A DNA stretch of 52,768 nucleotides from Caldisericia bacterium. GTDB taxonomy: Bacteria > Caldisericota > Caldisericia > JAAYUI01. Of this stretch, positions 23,908-32,417 are shown in pieces. The notes below the pieces were generated by a model, which was not told the DNA's origin, made no database searches, and was given only the letters and a program-made list of their open reading frames with translations. Each line of letters opens with the position of its first letter. Within the stretch, counting starts at the first letter, position 1. The position numbers and the translations under genes are program-made. The stretch is taken from contig JAGOOK010000006.1 in assembly GCA_017992555.1 (NCBI GenBank), positions 1-52,768 on the forward strand, in the 5' to 3' direction.

Positions 23908-26439
23908 CTAGGGTCTTTTCGGGTAGTAAATCACGGCCGTTTTTTTCTGTTCAACCCACTCGACATCGCAACCAAGTGCCTCGGCAACAAACCTTACCGG
24001 AACATAGGTTGATCCACTTGCGAGTATCACTGCTGGCGGGTCGATGTTTACCTGATTGCCATTCACCTTTGCCTGCGGCTTGTTTATCCAGATTTCGACA
24101 GTCCCGCCATCAAGAGAGTATGTGACTTTCCTTTCGCTGGCGTTCCAGTTTACTTCAGCTCCCAGTGCTTCACCAAGCGCCCTAAGGGGAACAAGCGTCC
24201 TGCCCTTTATGATTACTCCTGCCCTACCGGCATCGTATTTTTCCTCGTCGCCATCGGTTTGTATCAGGAATGATGTTGAAAGGAGCGATATTGAGATCTT
24301 CTTGCCGGTTATCTGCACTGACACTGGTACATTGGCTGATCCGCCGTTCGTCTGGATCCTTATTTCACCCTTGAATGTTTCCCAGGCATCGTCCCTTCCT
24401 GGGTCAACGGTTACTCTTATCGCCTTTGTTTCTGGGTCAATCTTTTCCGGGGAAACCACAAACATTTTGGAGGTGCTTGTTATATCACCCTCAAGTTCTT
24501 CCTCGCCCAGGTTTGAAATTGCAATTTCTAGTGTTTTGGCCGGTTTTTCGTAATATATCTTGCCAAAGTCAAGTGAAGCTTTGTCAACAGACAGTTTGGC
24601 CGGTTTCTTTTCAGGCGGTGGAGGCTCGACTTCTTTGAATGAGACATTCAGTGCCCTTGAATTGCCAACATCGAGAACAGTCAGGGTCCCGTCCTGGTTT
24701 GATCTTATCCTTGAAGGATACGCCAGTGCATCTGGCTCCTTTTTATAGTCCTGGACAGTCTCGGTTTGTGCAAGCCACCCTTTTCGGCCGTATGCCGCAA
24801 TATTTTTTCCATTTTCTGAAAATTCGATGATTTGCCCTATCGCCGGGTCAGTTATGATTATTTCTCCGGATGGCCTTGTGCAGATTGAGGACGGCATCTC
24901 GACCCCCTCGAGTGCAAATTCAAATTTCTTTGTGCCGGTCTCGGAAAATGCCTTTATCTTCTTTTCTTCAGGGAAAAGCAGGAGAATATTGCCGTCCCTG
25001 TCAAAAGTCACGTCAATAGGATTGCCTTCTACCTTGAATGTCGATGGCAATCCACCAGTCATGAATATTACCTGGCCCTGCCTGTCAAGCGCCACTATTT
25101 TGTTTCCGGATGATGCCAGTGCCATTATGATGTCGGGTATATCGACATTTTTCTGGAGGTCATAGGAACCCTTGAATTCAAATGTTAGATTGTCGTACCT
25201 GCGGATTTCCCATCCAGAGGCCACCAGAAGCTCGTTTTGGGTCATTGCCATGTCCGAAAGAACACCAAGTGAATCTCCAGCTGGCCCCTCAGATTTTGGG
25301 CCAGAAAGAGCAACTGTTTTTTCTGGGGTGCCATCCGAACCAAAAATATGCAATTTTCTGTCAAGTCCTTCGAGAATGACCGTTTTTCCTTGTGGCAATT
25401 TCATTGCAGAAATAGGATTTTTAAGTGTTTCCTCAAGGATCTTTCCCAACTCTTGCGCGGCACCGTTTGCGTCCAGGACTGCTTTTGAAAGAAAGGGCAT
25501 GGCAAGGGCTATTTTGCCACCATCGTCTACAAAGAATGATGAGACATAGCCACTTACCAGGTCATCAGACTGCTTAAGTTCTATCTTTTCCTCAAAATCC
25601 CCGCTTGTTTTGTATTTTCTTATCACCCATGTTGGTTTCCCTGAAAAGCTGACGTCAAGGACAAAAATCTCCTGGCCCTTCGAAAAACCTGCAAAACCAA
25701 CCTGTATCCGGCTGTCATCGCCACCCATCAGCCCAAGCTGGCCAAATTCCCTGATGAATTTCCCCTCGCCTGAAAAAATCATTATTCCTTTTTCATCGGA
25801 TGAGACCTGCTCTGAAGTTTCCTCATTCCAGGTGTCCAGAAGTGCAATACTTCCATCTTCAAGCGCCATTACAGCATATGGATTGAGAGCCTTCCCTTTG
25901 CCTTTTCCCAGCTCGCCTATTTTTGTGGCTTCTTTTCCATCACTTCCATACTTTGTGATGCACCTTTCATGGTCAAGCGTGAAAATGTTGCCTTGCCAAT
26001 CTACCGCTATCGAAACAGGAAGCAGTTGTTTTTCAAGCTCGATTCTTTTGGAGGTCTCACCAATCTGGATGTTTATTTGATAAACGCCGTCCTTGCCGAT
26101 GTAGTAAAGGCTGCTTTTCCTATCCGAGATCAATTTGATTTGTGCAAATGAGAATGGAATGGAATCTGACATATCGGGAGGCAACACTGGGATTGTTTCC
26201 CTGTCTATCGGGTAGTAGTTTTTTATCACGCCGTCCGGTCCAAAAAAATTGATCCGAGACGTTCTGCCGTCGAGGACTGCCACGTCCCCACCAGAAAGCG
26301 GAAGGATCGCAACTGGAACAGCAATCTCACCCGTGGTTGGCCCATTGCCAACCGGTTCGATCACGACCTGTTCTACGGCGATGGATGTGAATGGAAAACA
26401 GACTACAAAAACCAAAAAAATCGCGGCAAGGCGTTTCAT
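23908..26439 (-). CDS. Exported beta-propeller protein with Ig-like and stalk domains
   Basis: The start is placed at the ATG at 26439, six bases after GGAGG. A signal peptide (MKRLAAIFLVFVVCFPF) leads into a region of about 570 residues of NHL-type propeller blades (repeats of the type VAVLDGRTSRINFFGPDG, IFTLDHERCITKYGSDG, ILLLFPEEKKIKAFSETG). An Ig-like ASPM/SPD-2/Hydin-type domain follows (LDFGKIYYEKPAKTL, about 612-710), and then two stalk domains (LVPLRALGEALGAEVNW and YVPVRFVAEALGCDVEW). Its layout resembles the 48.4-51.4 kb protein, with an NHL instead of a PQQ propeller. It is probably a surface binding or scaffold protein; no catalytic motif was seen. Confidence 0.85.
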   Translation of the reverse strand: MKRLAAIFLVFVVCFPFTSIAVEQVVIEPVGNGPTTGEIAVPVAILPLSGGDVAVLDGRTSRINFFGPDGVIKNYYPIDRETIPVLPPDMSDSIPFSFAQIKLISDRKSSLYYIGKDGVYQINIQIGETSKRIELEKQLLPVSIAVDWQGNIFTLDHERCITKYGSDGKEATKIGELGKGKGKALNPYAVMALEDGSIALLDTWNEETSEQVSSDEKGIMIFSGEGKFIREFGQLGLMGGDDSRIQVGFAGFSKGQEIFVLDVSFSGKPTWVIRKYKTSGDFEEKIELKQSDDLVSGYVSSFFVDDGGKIALAMPFLSKAVLDANGAAQELGKILEETLKNPISAMKLPQGKTVILEGLDRKLHIFGSDGTPEKTVALSGPKSEGPAGDSLGVLSDMAMTQNELLVASGWEIRRYDNLTFEFKGSYDLQKNVDIPDIIMALASSGNKIVALDRQGQVIFMTGGLPSTFKVEGNPIDVTFDRDGNILLLFPEEKKIKAFSETGTKKFEFALEGVEMPSSICTRPSGEIIITDPAIGQIIEFSENGKNIAAYGRKGWLAQTETVQDYKKEPDALAYPSRIRSNQDGTLTVLDVGNSRALNVSFKEVEPPPPEKKPAKLSVDKASLDFGKIYYEKPAKTLEIAISNLGEEELEGDITSTSKMFVVSPEKIDPETKAIRVTVDPGRDDAWETFKGEIRIQTNGGSANVPVSVQITGKKISISLLSTSFLIQTDGDEEKYDAGRAGVIIKGRTLVPLRALGEALGAEVNWNASERKVTYSLDGGTVEIWINKPQAKVNGNQVNIDPPAVILASGSTYVPVRFVAEALGCDVEWVEQKKTAVIYYPKRP

Positions 26440-26457
26440 CAATTACCTCCTGCACAA

Positions 26458-26485
26458 ATTCTATTTCTGGCGTGTTGCACGTCAA
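26458..26485 (-). promoter_or_regulatory. Promoter of propeller/stalk gene
   Basis: On the minus strand TTGACG (26485-26480), 16 bases, then TAGAAT (26463-26458), 18 bases before the ATG at 26439, with GGAGG in between. Confidence 0.65.
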
Positions 26486-26527
26486 TGGCTGGAAAAGTTC
26501 ACAGTCTCACCAAAAAATAATTGTGAG

Positions 26528-26576
26528 TATACTATAAATATAAGCAAAAATCATATTAGTCAGCTATACTCTAAAT
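26528..26576. repeat. Paired TATACT-TAAAT direct repeats upstream of terminase gene
   Basis: TATACTATAAAT (26528-26539) and TATACTCTAAAT (26565-26576) differ at one base and are 37 bases apart. The first overlaps an 8-bp palindrome AGTATACT. They lie in the otherwise empty gap ahead of the particle cluster, where its promoter must be, but no good -35 box stands at standard distance. They could be an activator site or non-standard -10 elements. Confidence 0.4.
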
Positions 26577-26649
26577 GTCGGAATTTGACAACCACACCAC
26601 CTAAGATTACAATTCACTATCGTTGGGAACCCACGGAAGGGAGGGGCAA

Positions 26650-28047
26650 TTGGGAGTGCCACAAACCCTTTCTGAGAAAGCATTTGACTTATGCAAGAAA
26701 CTGCAGTTTGATCTTCCTGCCCATCAAAAAAAATGGATAAGATGTTTTGATGATCCATGGAGCAGGAGGGTCCAGCTTGCGCCACGTTGTCATGGTAAAT
26801 CTACTATATGGACGGTGATATTTTCACAAGCCTTCCTCTTGTTAAATCTTGGGGCGAGAATACTGGTTGTTTCAAAGACCGAGCAGCTTGCATCAAGGCT
26901 TTTGAGGCAGATTGAATCGGCCTGCATCAGGCTCTGGCAGACAGGGTATGCACCAAAACTGTCCAGTGCAACAGCAACCGAAATGAGGCTGGAGGGTTGT
27001 GACTCAAAGGAACCAAATGTTTCCTGTTCGGGCATCCTTGGGTCGCTCACCGGTGGCCACTATGACCTGATCATCTGCGATGACGTGCTTGATGACCGCA
27101 ATACACAGACGCCGCAGGCAAGGGAGGAAGTCGAAGAGTGGTTTCATGGGTCATTGCTCCAGCTTTGTTTGCCAGAGACGAGGCTTCTTGTTGTCGGGAC
27201 AAGAAAGCACCCGGAGGATCTCTATGGCAAATTGGGGAAAAACCCAGCCTGGGAGTTTGTTTCAGAGAAAGCAATCATCAAGTGGCCATCAAATTTCACG
27301 GAAGCGTTGGAAAAGGGGATGCCAATATCCGAATTTTTCAGTTTTGGCGACAAGGGCCAGCTGCTTGGCGTGAAAAAGGAGGGCAAATGGCAAGTGCTAT
27401 GGCCCAAAATGTGGGGAGTAGACAGGCTTCTTCTAGACAGGTTGATGACAGGCCAAGCAATGTTTGACAGGGAAAAGCAGAATGATGTGAGTTTCTATCT
27501 GGGCAGGACTTTCAGGAGGGAATGGCTTGTGTTTTACGACTTGCTCCCCGAAAGGTCATCGTTGTCGGTTTATACGGCCTGCGATCTGGCCATATCCGAG
27601 AGAGAGGGTTCGGACTGGTTTGCGATGGTCACGGTTGGCGTTGATTCTGCTGGCGCCATATATCTTCTCGATTGCATCAGGGGACATTTTGGTTTTTCAA
27701 GACAGGCGGAAGCCGTGAGGGACTCTTGTGAACTCCACAAACCACTTCTTTTAGGAATAGAGGATGTTGCATACCAGAGGGCGCTCATAGAGCACCTTTC
27801 AGGCAATCTGGCAATTCCTGTCAAGTCAATCACCCCGCTTGCGCCAAAGCAGTCGAGGATAAGGGCGCTCCAGCCGCTGTTTGAATCAGGGAAGGTCCGC
27901 GTTGCGCCCTGCCACGAACTTTTTGTCAGGGAGCTGCTGGAGTTTCCGGGAGGAGAGCATGACGACATGATAGATGCTTTTGAAATGGCAGTTTCACTTG
28001 CAAGGCAGGGAACATCGCCGAGGGTCGACATTCTGGAGGTTTTATGA
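26650..28047 (+). CDS. Phage terminase large subunit
   Basis: The packaging motor ATPase and nuclease, about 465 residues from the TTG at 26650, which follows GGGAGGGG at good spacing; GTG at 26656 is an alternative, and a longer frame to 26623 lacks a site. The Walker A is APRCHGKST near residue 43, and the Walker B with its catalytic acid LIICDDVLDD near 141. The RNase-H-like nuclease has its first acid in ACDLAIS near 308, then LGIEDVAYQRAL, and the C-terminal GGEHDDMIDAF near 437. All key residues are present, so it should work. A small terminase is not found upstream. It overlaps the portal gene by 4 bases (ATGA). Confidence 0.95.
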   Translation: MGVPQTLSEKAFDLCKKLQFDLPAHQKKWIRCFDDPWSRRVQLAPRCHGKSTIWTVIFSQAFLLLNLGARILVVSKTEQLASRLLRQIESACIRLWQTGYAPKLSSATATEMRLEGCDSKEPNVSCSGILGSLTGGHYDLIICDDVLDDRNTQTPQAREEVEEWFHGSLLQLCLPETRLLVVGTRKHPEDLYGKLGKNPAWEFVSEKAIIKWPSNFTEALEKGMPISEFFSFGDKGQLLGVKKEGKWQVLWPKMWGVDRLLLDRLMTGQAMFDREKQNDVSFYLGRTFRREWLVFYDLLPERSSLSVYTACDLAISEREGSDWFAMVTVGVDSAGAIYLLDCIRGHFGFSRQAEAVRDSCELHKPLLLGIEDVAYQRALIEHLSGNLAIPVKSITPLAPKQSRIRALQPLFESGKVRVAPCHELFVRELLEFPGGEHDDMIDAFEMAVSLARQGTSPRVDILEVL

Positions 28048-29234
28048 AGCAGGCAAAGCTTGATTTTCTTTCGTGTGAGACAAGACAGGTCACGGAAAAA
28101 CCACTGGGCGCATCCGGGGTAGTGGAACCACCCCCGTACCTGGATTTTGAGAAGCTGCTCGAGCTTTACCAGAGCAATGAGATCTACTACAGGGCAGTGC
28201 AGGTAAAAGCCCAGTTCACAGTTGGACAGGGCTGGAGGCTTGTGGATGAAGGTGGTGGAGAAGACGCCAGAAAGAGGTTGTTCCAGTTTCTTGAGGAGTG
28301 TAATCCGGGCCAGACTTTTGACGAACTGCTGTTCCAGCTGATGGTTGACCTGGAATGCCTTGGGAATGGATACCTTGAGGCCACGAGAGACTCATTCGGA
28401 AAAGTTGGGAGGCTGTACCATGTTTCTGCCAGGAACATAAAACTGCTCAGGGACGGCGGTTTTGTACAAACGATAGGCACCCAGAAGAGGAAATTTGCCA
28501 GCTTTGGCGGCGGTGAGATTTTTGAGGGTGATGCCAGCAATCCGTCTGAGATCGTGCATTTCAGGAAATACAATCCTTCCTCGCAGTTCTATGGCCTTCC
28601 TGATTCGGTAGCCGCGATAGGCTCCACAATGGGCGATATCCTGGCCAGAGACTACAACATCCAGTTCTTTGAGAACAATGCCACACCAAGGTTTTGTCTT
28701 ATTATATCTGGCGGCTCGCTCTCTCCGAAGGACAAGGAGGAGCTCCAGAACTACATGTCAAACCTCAAGGGCAATCCGCACAAGACAATGGTCTTGCAGT
28801 TCCCTCAGGGTGTCACCGGTGAAATAAAGCCGATCCAGACAACACCGCAGGAGGCCTCTTTTGCCGACTACAGGAAGATGAACCGCGACCTGATGGTTGT
28901 TGCCCATGGTGTTCCACCGCACCTGCTTGGCATAATCGAGAGCGGCAATCTTGGCAGTGGCACCGGCCAGTCGCAGCTGCAAAACTTCAAAAATCTTGTC
29001 ATTGCCCCGAGGCAAAGGTTCCTGGAAGAAAGAATCAACAGAACAATCATCAGGGAAGGATTGGGGATTTCTGGGTGGAGGTTCCGCTTCAATGAAATGG
29101 ACGCCGAAGACGAACTTTGCAGGGCGCAGACAGACAAAATACTCATCGATTCAGGGATGATTTCAGCCGATGAAGCCAGGGTCAGGATGGGCCTCCCGGC
29201 CAGGGAGGTTGAAGGGGCCGGCAAAAACCAGTAA
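28044..29234 (+). CDS. Phage portal protein
   Basis: The 396-residue head-tail vertex protein through which DNA enters and leaves. It follows the PBSX/HK97-type portal pattern: an N-terminal segment YQSNEIYYRAVQVKAQFTVGQGW, then VDLECLGNGYLEATRD, FRKYNPSSQFYGLPDSVAA, the stem/wing ARDYNIQFFENNATPRF, and the crown region FADYRKMNRDLMVVAHGVPPHLLGI, followed by LIAPRQ-type helices (LVIAPRQRFLEERIN). Its start overlaps the terminase stop (ATGA), giving translational coupling. It is of normal length for the smaller portal families and appears intact. Confidence 0.94.
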   Translation: MKQAKLDFLSCETRQVTEKPLGASGVVEPPPYLDFEKLLELYQSNEIYYRAVQVKAQFTVGQGWRLVDEGGGEDARKRLFQFLEECNPGQTFDELLFQLMVDLECLGNGYLEATRDSFGKVGRLYHVSARNIKLLRDGGFVQTIGTQKRKFASFGGGEIFEGDASNPSEIVHFRKYNPSSQFYGLPDSVAAIGSTMGDILARDYNIQFFENNATPRFCLIISGGSLSPKDKEELQNYMSNLKGNPHKTMVLQFPQGVTGEIKPIQTTPQEASFADYRKMNRDLMVVAHGVPPHLLGIIESGNLGSGTGQSQLQNFKNLVIAPRQRFLEERINRTIIREGLGISGWRFRFNEMDAEDELCRAQTDKILIDSGMISADEARVRMGLPAREVEGAGKNQ

Positions 29235-29237
29235 TAT

Positions 29238-29528
29238 GTGCTCATGTCACTGAGATTCTCAAAAACTGACAGAAAGCTCTATTTCGACTCAAAGCTGGAT
29301 GCCATCTGGGCAGTGCCGGTGGGTCTCCTGCTTTGTGCCGGGTGGTTTTATGGCCTTGGCTATGTCGTTTCATGGCTCTGGAACATAACCATATACAGGT
29401 TTTTTGTGCCGGCACCACCACTGGATGTCTACACGGCGTGGGGAGCAATGATTGTGGTGTGGCTTATATTCAATGCGCCTTTTGCACCACTCGGACTGGC
29501 CAGGTTCTTCAAAAAGAAGTCAGACTGA
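29238..29528 (+). CDS. Small two-helix membrane protein in particle cluster
   Basis: A product of 94-96 residues, from GTG 29238 or ATG 29244, neither with a clear Shine-Dalgarno site. It has two hydrophobic helices (AIWAVPVGLLLCAGWFYGLG and WGAMIVVWLIFNAPF) and a basic tail RFFKKKSD. Two helices plus a charged C-terminus are compatible with a holin, which the cluster otherwise seems to lack, but its place between portal and protease genes is unusual for one. No family was recognised. A hairpin with a T run follows the gene. Confidence 0.65.
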   Translation: MLMSLRFSKTDRKLYFDSKLDAIWAVPVGLLLCAGWFYGLGYVVSWLWNITIYRFFVPAPPLDVYTAWGAMIVVWLIFNAPFAPLGLARFFKKKSD

Positions 29529-29556
29529 CGCTACTTGGCATAGACAAAAAACACTG

Positions 29557-29582
29557 GGCCCTCTTTTGCTGGAGGGCCTTTT
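29557..29582 (+). terminator. Intra-operon terminator or attenuator
   Basis: GGCCCTC (29557-29563) pairs with GAGGGCC (29572-29578) across an 8-base loop and is followed by TTTTC. It sits between the small membrane protein and the protease gene, inside the particle operon, so partial termination could adjust head-gene expression. Confidence 0.55.
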
Positions 29583-29597
29583 CATTTGGAGGGGACA

Positions 29598-30026
29598 ATG
29601 GCAGGTAAAAGCGGGGATGCTTTGGGGATCGTATGGGGCTGGGCCTCCACAGAAGCACTGGATTCACAGGGGGACATCATAAGCACAGGGGCTGTAAAGG
29701 AGGCCCTTGGCGCCTATTCAAGGTGGAGAAATGTCAGGGAGATGCACGAGCCGAGGGCAGTTGGTGTTGCATCGCATCTCTCGCTCACACCAAAAGGCCT
29801 CCTGGTTGGTGCCGACATCTACGACAAGAAGTGCTGGGACAAGATAAAGAGGGGAATCTACAAGGGGTTTTCTGTTGGGGGTGTGGTCACATCGAAAAGA
29901 CCAAAGAACTTTGAAGGCAAGACTATTGACGTCATCACCGGGATGACAATTGCCGAGATTTCTGTGGTGGATCAGCCGGCAAACCCGGAAGCCGGGTTCA
30001 TTCTTGTTTGCGAAAGAAAGGAGTAA
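29598..30026 (+). CDS. Prohead maturation protease (XkdF/S78-like)
   Basis: The 142-residue serine protease that cleaves scaffold and capsid N-termini during head maturation. The start is the ATG behind GGAGGGG. The sequence WGWASTEALDSQGDIIS is characteristic of the XkdF-like S78 group. The catalytic pair is probably H50 (EMHEPRAVG) and S92 (YKGFSVGG), and IAEISVVDQPANPEAGF is the conserved C-terminal strand. It precedes a small coiled-coil gene and the capsid gene, the standard order. In RcGTA the protease occupies the same position between portal and capsid. Confidence 0.9.
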   Translation: MAGKSGDALGIVWGWASTEALDSQGDIISTGAVKEALGAYSRWRNVREMHEPRAVGVASHLSLTPKGLLVGADIYDKKCWDKIKRGIYKGFSVGGVVTSKRPKNFEGKTIDVITGMTIAEISVVDQPANPEAGFILVCERKE

Positions 30027-30029
30027 GTG

Positions 30030-30305
30030 ATGCTGGGAAGGTTTTTTAAAAAAGGGGAGGAAAAAAAAGACGATTTTGAATGTATGCCGGAGCAGCTTCT
30101 TGAGAGCCTGTCCGCAAGGATAAAGGAGATGGAGGAGCGGATGGATTCGATGTCCGAGGCCTTGTCATCACTCGAGGAGAAATTTGATGACGCCATGCTC
30201 AGGCTTGGGGCAATGGAAAAGGGGCTCCTCAAGACAAAGGCAATTGTGGCCGACGACAAAGCTGAGCCAAAAATGTGGGCGTCCGTTGTGGCGCTCCTTT
30301 CATGA
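30030..30305 (+). CDS. Coiled-coil protein, candidate scaffold
   Basis: A 91-residue charged protein starting with MLGRFFKKGEEKKDD and containing one long predicted coiled coil (LLESLSARIKEMEERMDSMSEALSSLEEKFDDAMLRL region, about residues 25-65). It starts three bases after the protease stop, with AAAGGAG in front (GTG 30027 is an alternative start). Position between protease and capsid and the coiled coil fit a small scaffold protein, although sequence alone cannot prove it. The stop lies 11 bases before the capsid start. Confidence 0.65.
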   Translation: MLGRFFKKGEEKKDDFECMPEQLLESLSARIKEMEERMDSMSEALSSLEEKFDDAMLRLGAMEKGLLKTKAIVADDKAEPKMWASVVALLS

Positions 30306-30316
30306 TGGGAGGAAAC

Positions 30317-31495
30317 ATGATAGGAAATGAAAAACTGCTTTCAAAAGCTGCCATAACTTCAGGGTCTTTTGCCCAGAGGATCGGCCTTGCAACAGAGGAT
30401 GCAAACCGTTTTATTGACTACATTGTTGATGCCTCGTTCCTCAAGAACAACGCAAGGGTCGAGAGGATGAGGGGCAGCACAAAAAAGCTTGTGAGGCTGG
30501 GGATTGGTGAGGAAGTCCTCAGGCCTGGAAACTATGGCTCTTCAGGAGATGGCTTCTCCGATGTCTCAACATCGGCTGTAACGCTCACCTCGAAGGCCAT
30601 GAAAGCCGTTGTGCCGATTGCAGATGATGCACTCATGGACAACATTGAAGGCGAGTCATTTGCCGACCACCTCATGAGGGTAGTGGCAAACCAGATAGGC
30701 AACCAGCTTGAATATGCCTACCTCATGGGGCAAGACACTGGGGCACTTCCAAAAAACCATATCTGGGAGATGGTTGAAGGATGGTACCCGAGGGCAGTTT
30801 CCGAAGGCCATCTCATAGATGCCAAGTCTACTTTTGCTGACAGGGACATCAGCGCGGAAAAACTCTCGAGGACACTGAAAACCCTGTCGAGCAAATACAG
30901 GGGGAAGAGGGAAAACCTCAGGTTTATAATGAGTGATGACCTGTACCAGGACTATGTTGATGCGCTTGGAAGCAGGACGACTCCCCTTGGAGATGACGCA
31001 ATAACCGGAGATTCGCTCATGAGCTTCGGCAAAGTGCCAATCTCGCCATGCGCTCTTGTTCCTACAAATCTTCCGGTGCCTGTTTCTGGTGGAGGAAATA
31101 CCACCATGTCATCGGCCTCTGTTGCTGGAGATACAACAATAGAAGTCACATCCGCAACAAATATCCAGCAGGGCGACACGCTGGCCATTGGCGAAGGGGC
31201 GACCCGCGAAATCAGGAAAGTTGCTTCCATTGTGGCAACCGATGTCACACTGGATAGTGCTCTGGTGTTCCAGCACCAGCTGGGCGAGAAGGTCGTCGAG
31301 TGCACACTGGACGGGACTTTTGTCATGCTTTGCGACACAAGCAATCTCGTACTGGGCATCCAGCAGGACGTGACCATCGAGACAGAGCGCAGGGCAACAG
31401 AGGGTGTTACTTACTTTGTCGTGACGATAAGGTGTGATTGCGCCCTTGAAAATCCTGATGCAGTAGTGGTTTTGAGCAACCTGAAGGTGAAATAG
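30317..31495 (+). CDS. Major capsid protein (HK97-fold) with inserted beta-domain
   Basis: A 392-residue capsid protein. The ATG at 30317 follows GGGAGG; a frame to 30275 overlaps the previous gene and has no site. The HK97-like pattern includes an N-terminal helical region, GNYGSSGDGFSDVST, TSKAMKAVVPIADDALMDN (E-loop/P-domain helix), and RGKRENLRFIMSDDLYQDY followed by TGDSLMSFGKVPISPCALVP. After that a ~70-residue module is inserted (about residues 259-330: AGDTTIEVTSATNI, GDTLAIGEG, ALVFQHQLGEKVVE), then the capsid fold resumes (GTFVMLCDTSNLVLGIQQDV). Related modules are found in the tail-tube and a tail-tip protein. The module probably projects from the capsid surface. Confidence 0.88.
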   Translation: MIGNEKLLSKAAITSGSFAQRIGLATEDANRFIDYIVDASFLKNNARVERMRGSTKKLVRLGIGEEVLRPGNYGSSGDGFSDVSTSAVTLTSKAMKAVVPIADDALMDNIEGESFADHLMRVVANQIGNQLEYAYLMGQDTGALPKNHIWEMVEGWYPRAVSEGHLIDAKSTFADRDISAEKLSRTLKTLSSKYRGKRENLRFIMSDDLYQDYVDALGSRTTPLGDDAITGDSLMSFGKVPISPCALVPTNLPVPVSGGGNTTMSSASVAGDTTIEVTSATNIQQGDTLAIGEGATREIRKVASIVATDVTLDSALVFQHQLGEKVVECTLDGTFVMLCDTSNLVLGIQQDVTIETERRATEGVTYFVVTIRCDCALENPDAVVVLSNLKVK

Positions 31496-31870
31496 ATGTA
31501 CGCTGGCATTCAGGATGTAAGGAAGGCACTCAGGGGAATTGGCGAGGAGGTCATTCCAGACACCTCCGAGAACAGGTTTTCCATCGAGCAGGCAATCTTG
31601 AAGGCCAGCAGGATGGTTGACCTTGTTGTTTCGTGCAACTTCCAGGTGCCGGAACAAGTGCCTCTGCCAATCAGGGAAATAACGGTTGATCTGGCGTGCT
31701 CGTTTTGCCTTGAGTACGTTTTTCAGGAGCAGGGCGATTCATGGTGCCAGCAGGCACAGAACCTTTACAAGAGGTCGCTGGACATGCTCCGTGAAATAAG
31801 GGACGGCAGGGTCTCGGCAGATCTCCTGCCACGGTCCGGCATCCCATCAGGACTCTGGGTGTCTTCGTGA
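31496..31870 (+). CDS. Head-tail connector/adaptor protein
   Basis: A 124-residue helical protein that begins immediately after the capsid stop. The N-terminal YAGIQDVRKALRGIG, the central helix FSIEQAILKASRMVDLVVSC, and IREITVDLACSFCLEYVF with the following LYKRSLDMLREIRDG fit the gp6/DUF1320-type head-completion adaptors that bind the portal. The position directly behind the capsid gene supports this. Its stop overlaps the GTG of a 45-codon ORF. Confidence 0.75.
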   Translation: MYAGIQDVRKALRGIGEEVIPDTSENRFSIEQAILKASRMVDLVVSCNFQVPEQVPLPIREITVDLACSFCLEYVFQEQGDSWCQQAQNLYKRSLDMLREIRDGRVSADLLPRSGIPSGLWVSS

Positions 31871-32004
31871 TCCAGATAAAGCATGATCTGGGAAAAGCGG
31901 TTTTTGCAGACAAGGTCAGTGACATTGCAAAAAACATCAGGAAAAAGCTTGAATCTTTGGCCAGCCACGGGAGTGGCAAAAAGACATCGGGAGGGCGAAA
32001 ATGA
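31867..32004 (+). CDS. 45-aa basic protein, coupled small ORF
   Basis: A short gene between adaptor and tail-terminator candidate. It starts with GTG overlapping the adaptor stop (GTGA) and ends overlapping the next start (ATGA), so it is translationally coupled at both ends. The product is lysine-rich (DIAKNIRKKLESL, then GSGKKTSGGRK). Without it, a 130-base hole would break an otherwise gapless operon. It could be a small neck protein; no family was recognised. Confidence 0.6.
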   Translation: MIQIKHDLGKAVFADKVSDIAKNIRKKLESLASHGSGKKTSGGRK

Positions 32005-32408
32005 CGCCATACAGGGAGGTTCTGTTGCAGGCAAAAGACGCCCTGGAAACAAAATTTCCGGGTGTGGAGATAGTTCTGGGGCCAAGACAGCTGGCAAAAC
32101 AGTTTCCATGCCTTGCCCTGTCGATTGCGCCTTCGGAGGGAAGGGCAACAACAATAGGCGGTGGCAGGGAATCTATCATTGGTCTCACAATCAGTGTGCT
32201 CTCAAGGGACTATCAGGGCAGGGAGCAGGGATACCTTGCGCTTGCAGACATCATATCGAGGATCGAGGAAGAGGCAACCGAGCCGACATTCCTGCCGTCA
32301 TATCTTGTCAGGCACGTCGAAACAAATTTTTCACTGGAGCCATTTTACCATGAAAACCAGTTTGTACTTCAGGGTGCTGTTGGCCTCCAGGTAGAGGTTG
32401 AAAACTAG
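32001..32408 (+). CDS. Tail terminator/neck protein candidate
   Basis: A 135-residue protein whose ATG overlaps the preceding small ORF and follows GGGAGGGC. It starts TPYREVLLQAKDALETKFPGVEIVLGPRQLAKQFPCLALSIAP and contains SIIGLTISVLSRDYQGREQGYLALADII. The alternation of a long helix and beta strands and the place just before the tail-tube gene match tail terminator proteins (lambda gpU-like), which cap the finished tail tube. The assignment rests mainly on gene order and size. Confidence 0.65.
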   Translation: MTPYREVLLQAKDALETKFPGVEIVLGPRQLAKQFPCLALSIAPSEGRATTIGGGRESIIGLTISVLSRDYQGREQGYLALADIISRIEEEATEPTFLPSYLVRHVETNFSLEPFYHENQFVLQGAVGLQVEVEN

Positions 32409-32417
32409 GGAGGAAAA

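Noticed and set aside
23890-23960. Terminator between the convergent DUF4388 and propeller genes
   Set aside because: Only a 5-bp stem with a loop of more than 30 bases can be drawn before the T run; too weak to call.
26623-26649. Upstream TTG start for the terminase large subunit
   Set aside because: No Shine-Dalgarno site precedes it and the extra residues would be encoded by the GGGAGGGG site itself.
31883-32353. 156-codon frame overlapping adaptor and tail-terminator genes
   Set aside because: It is in a different frame from the two coupled genes, has no start signal and no recognisable domain; the 45-codon ORF and the gene at 32001 explain the region better.
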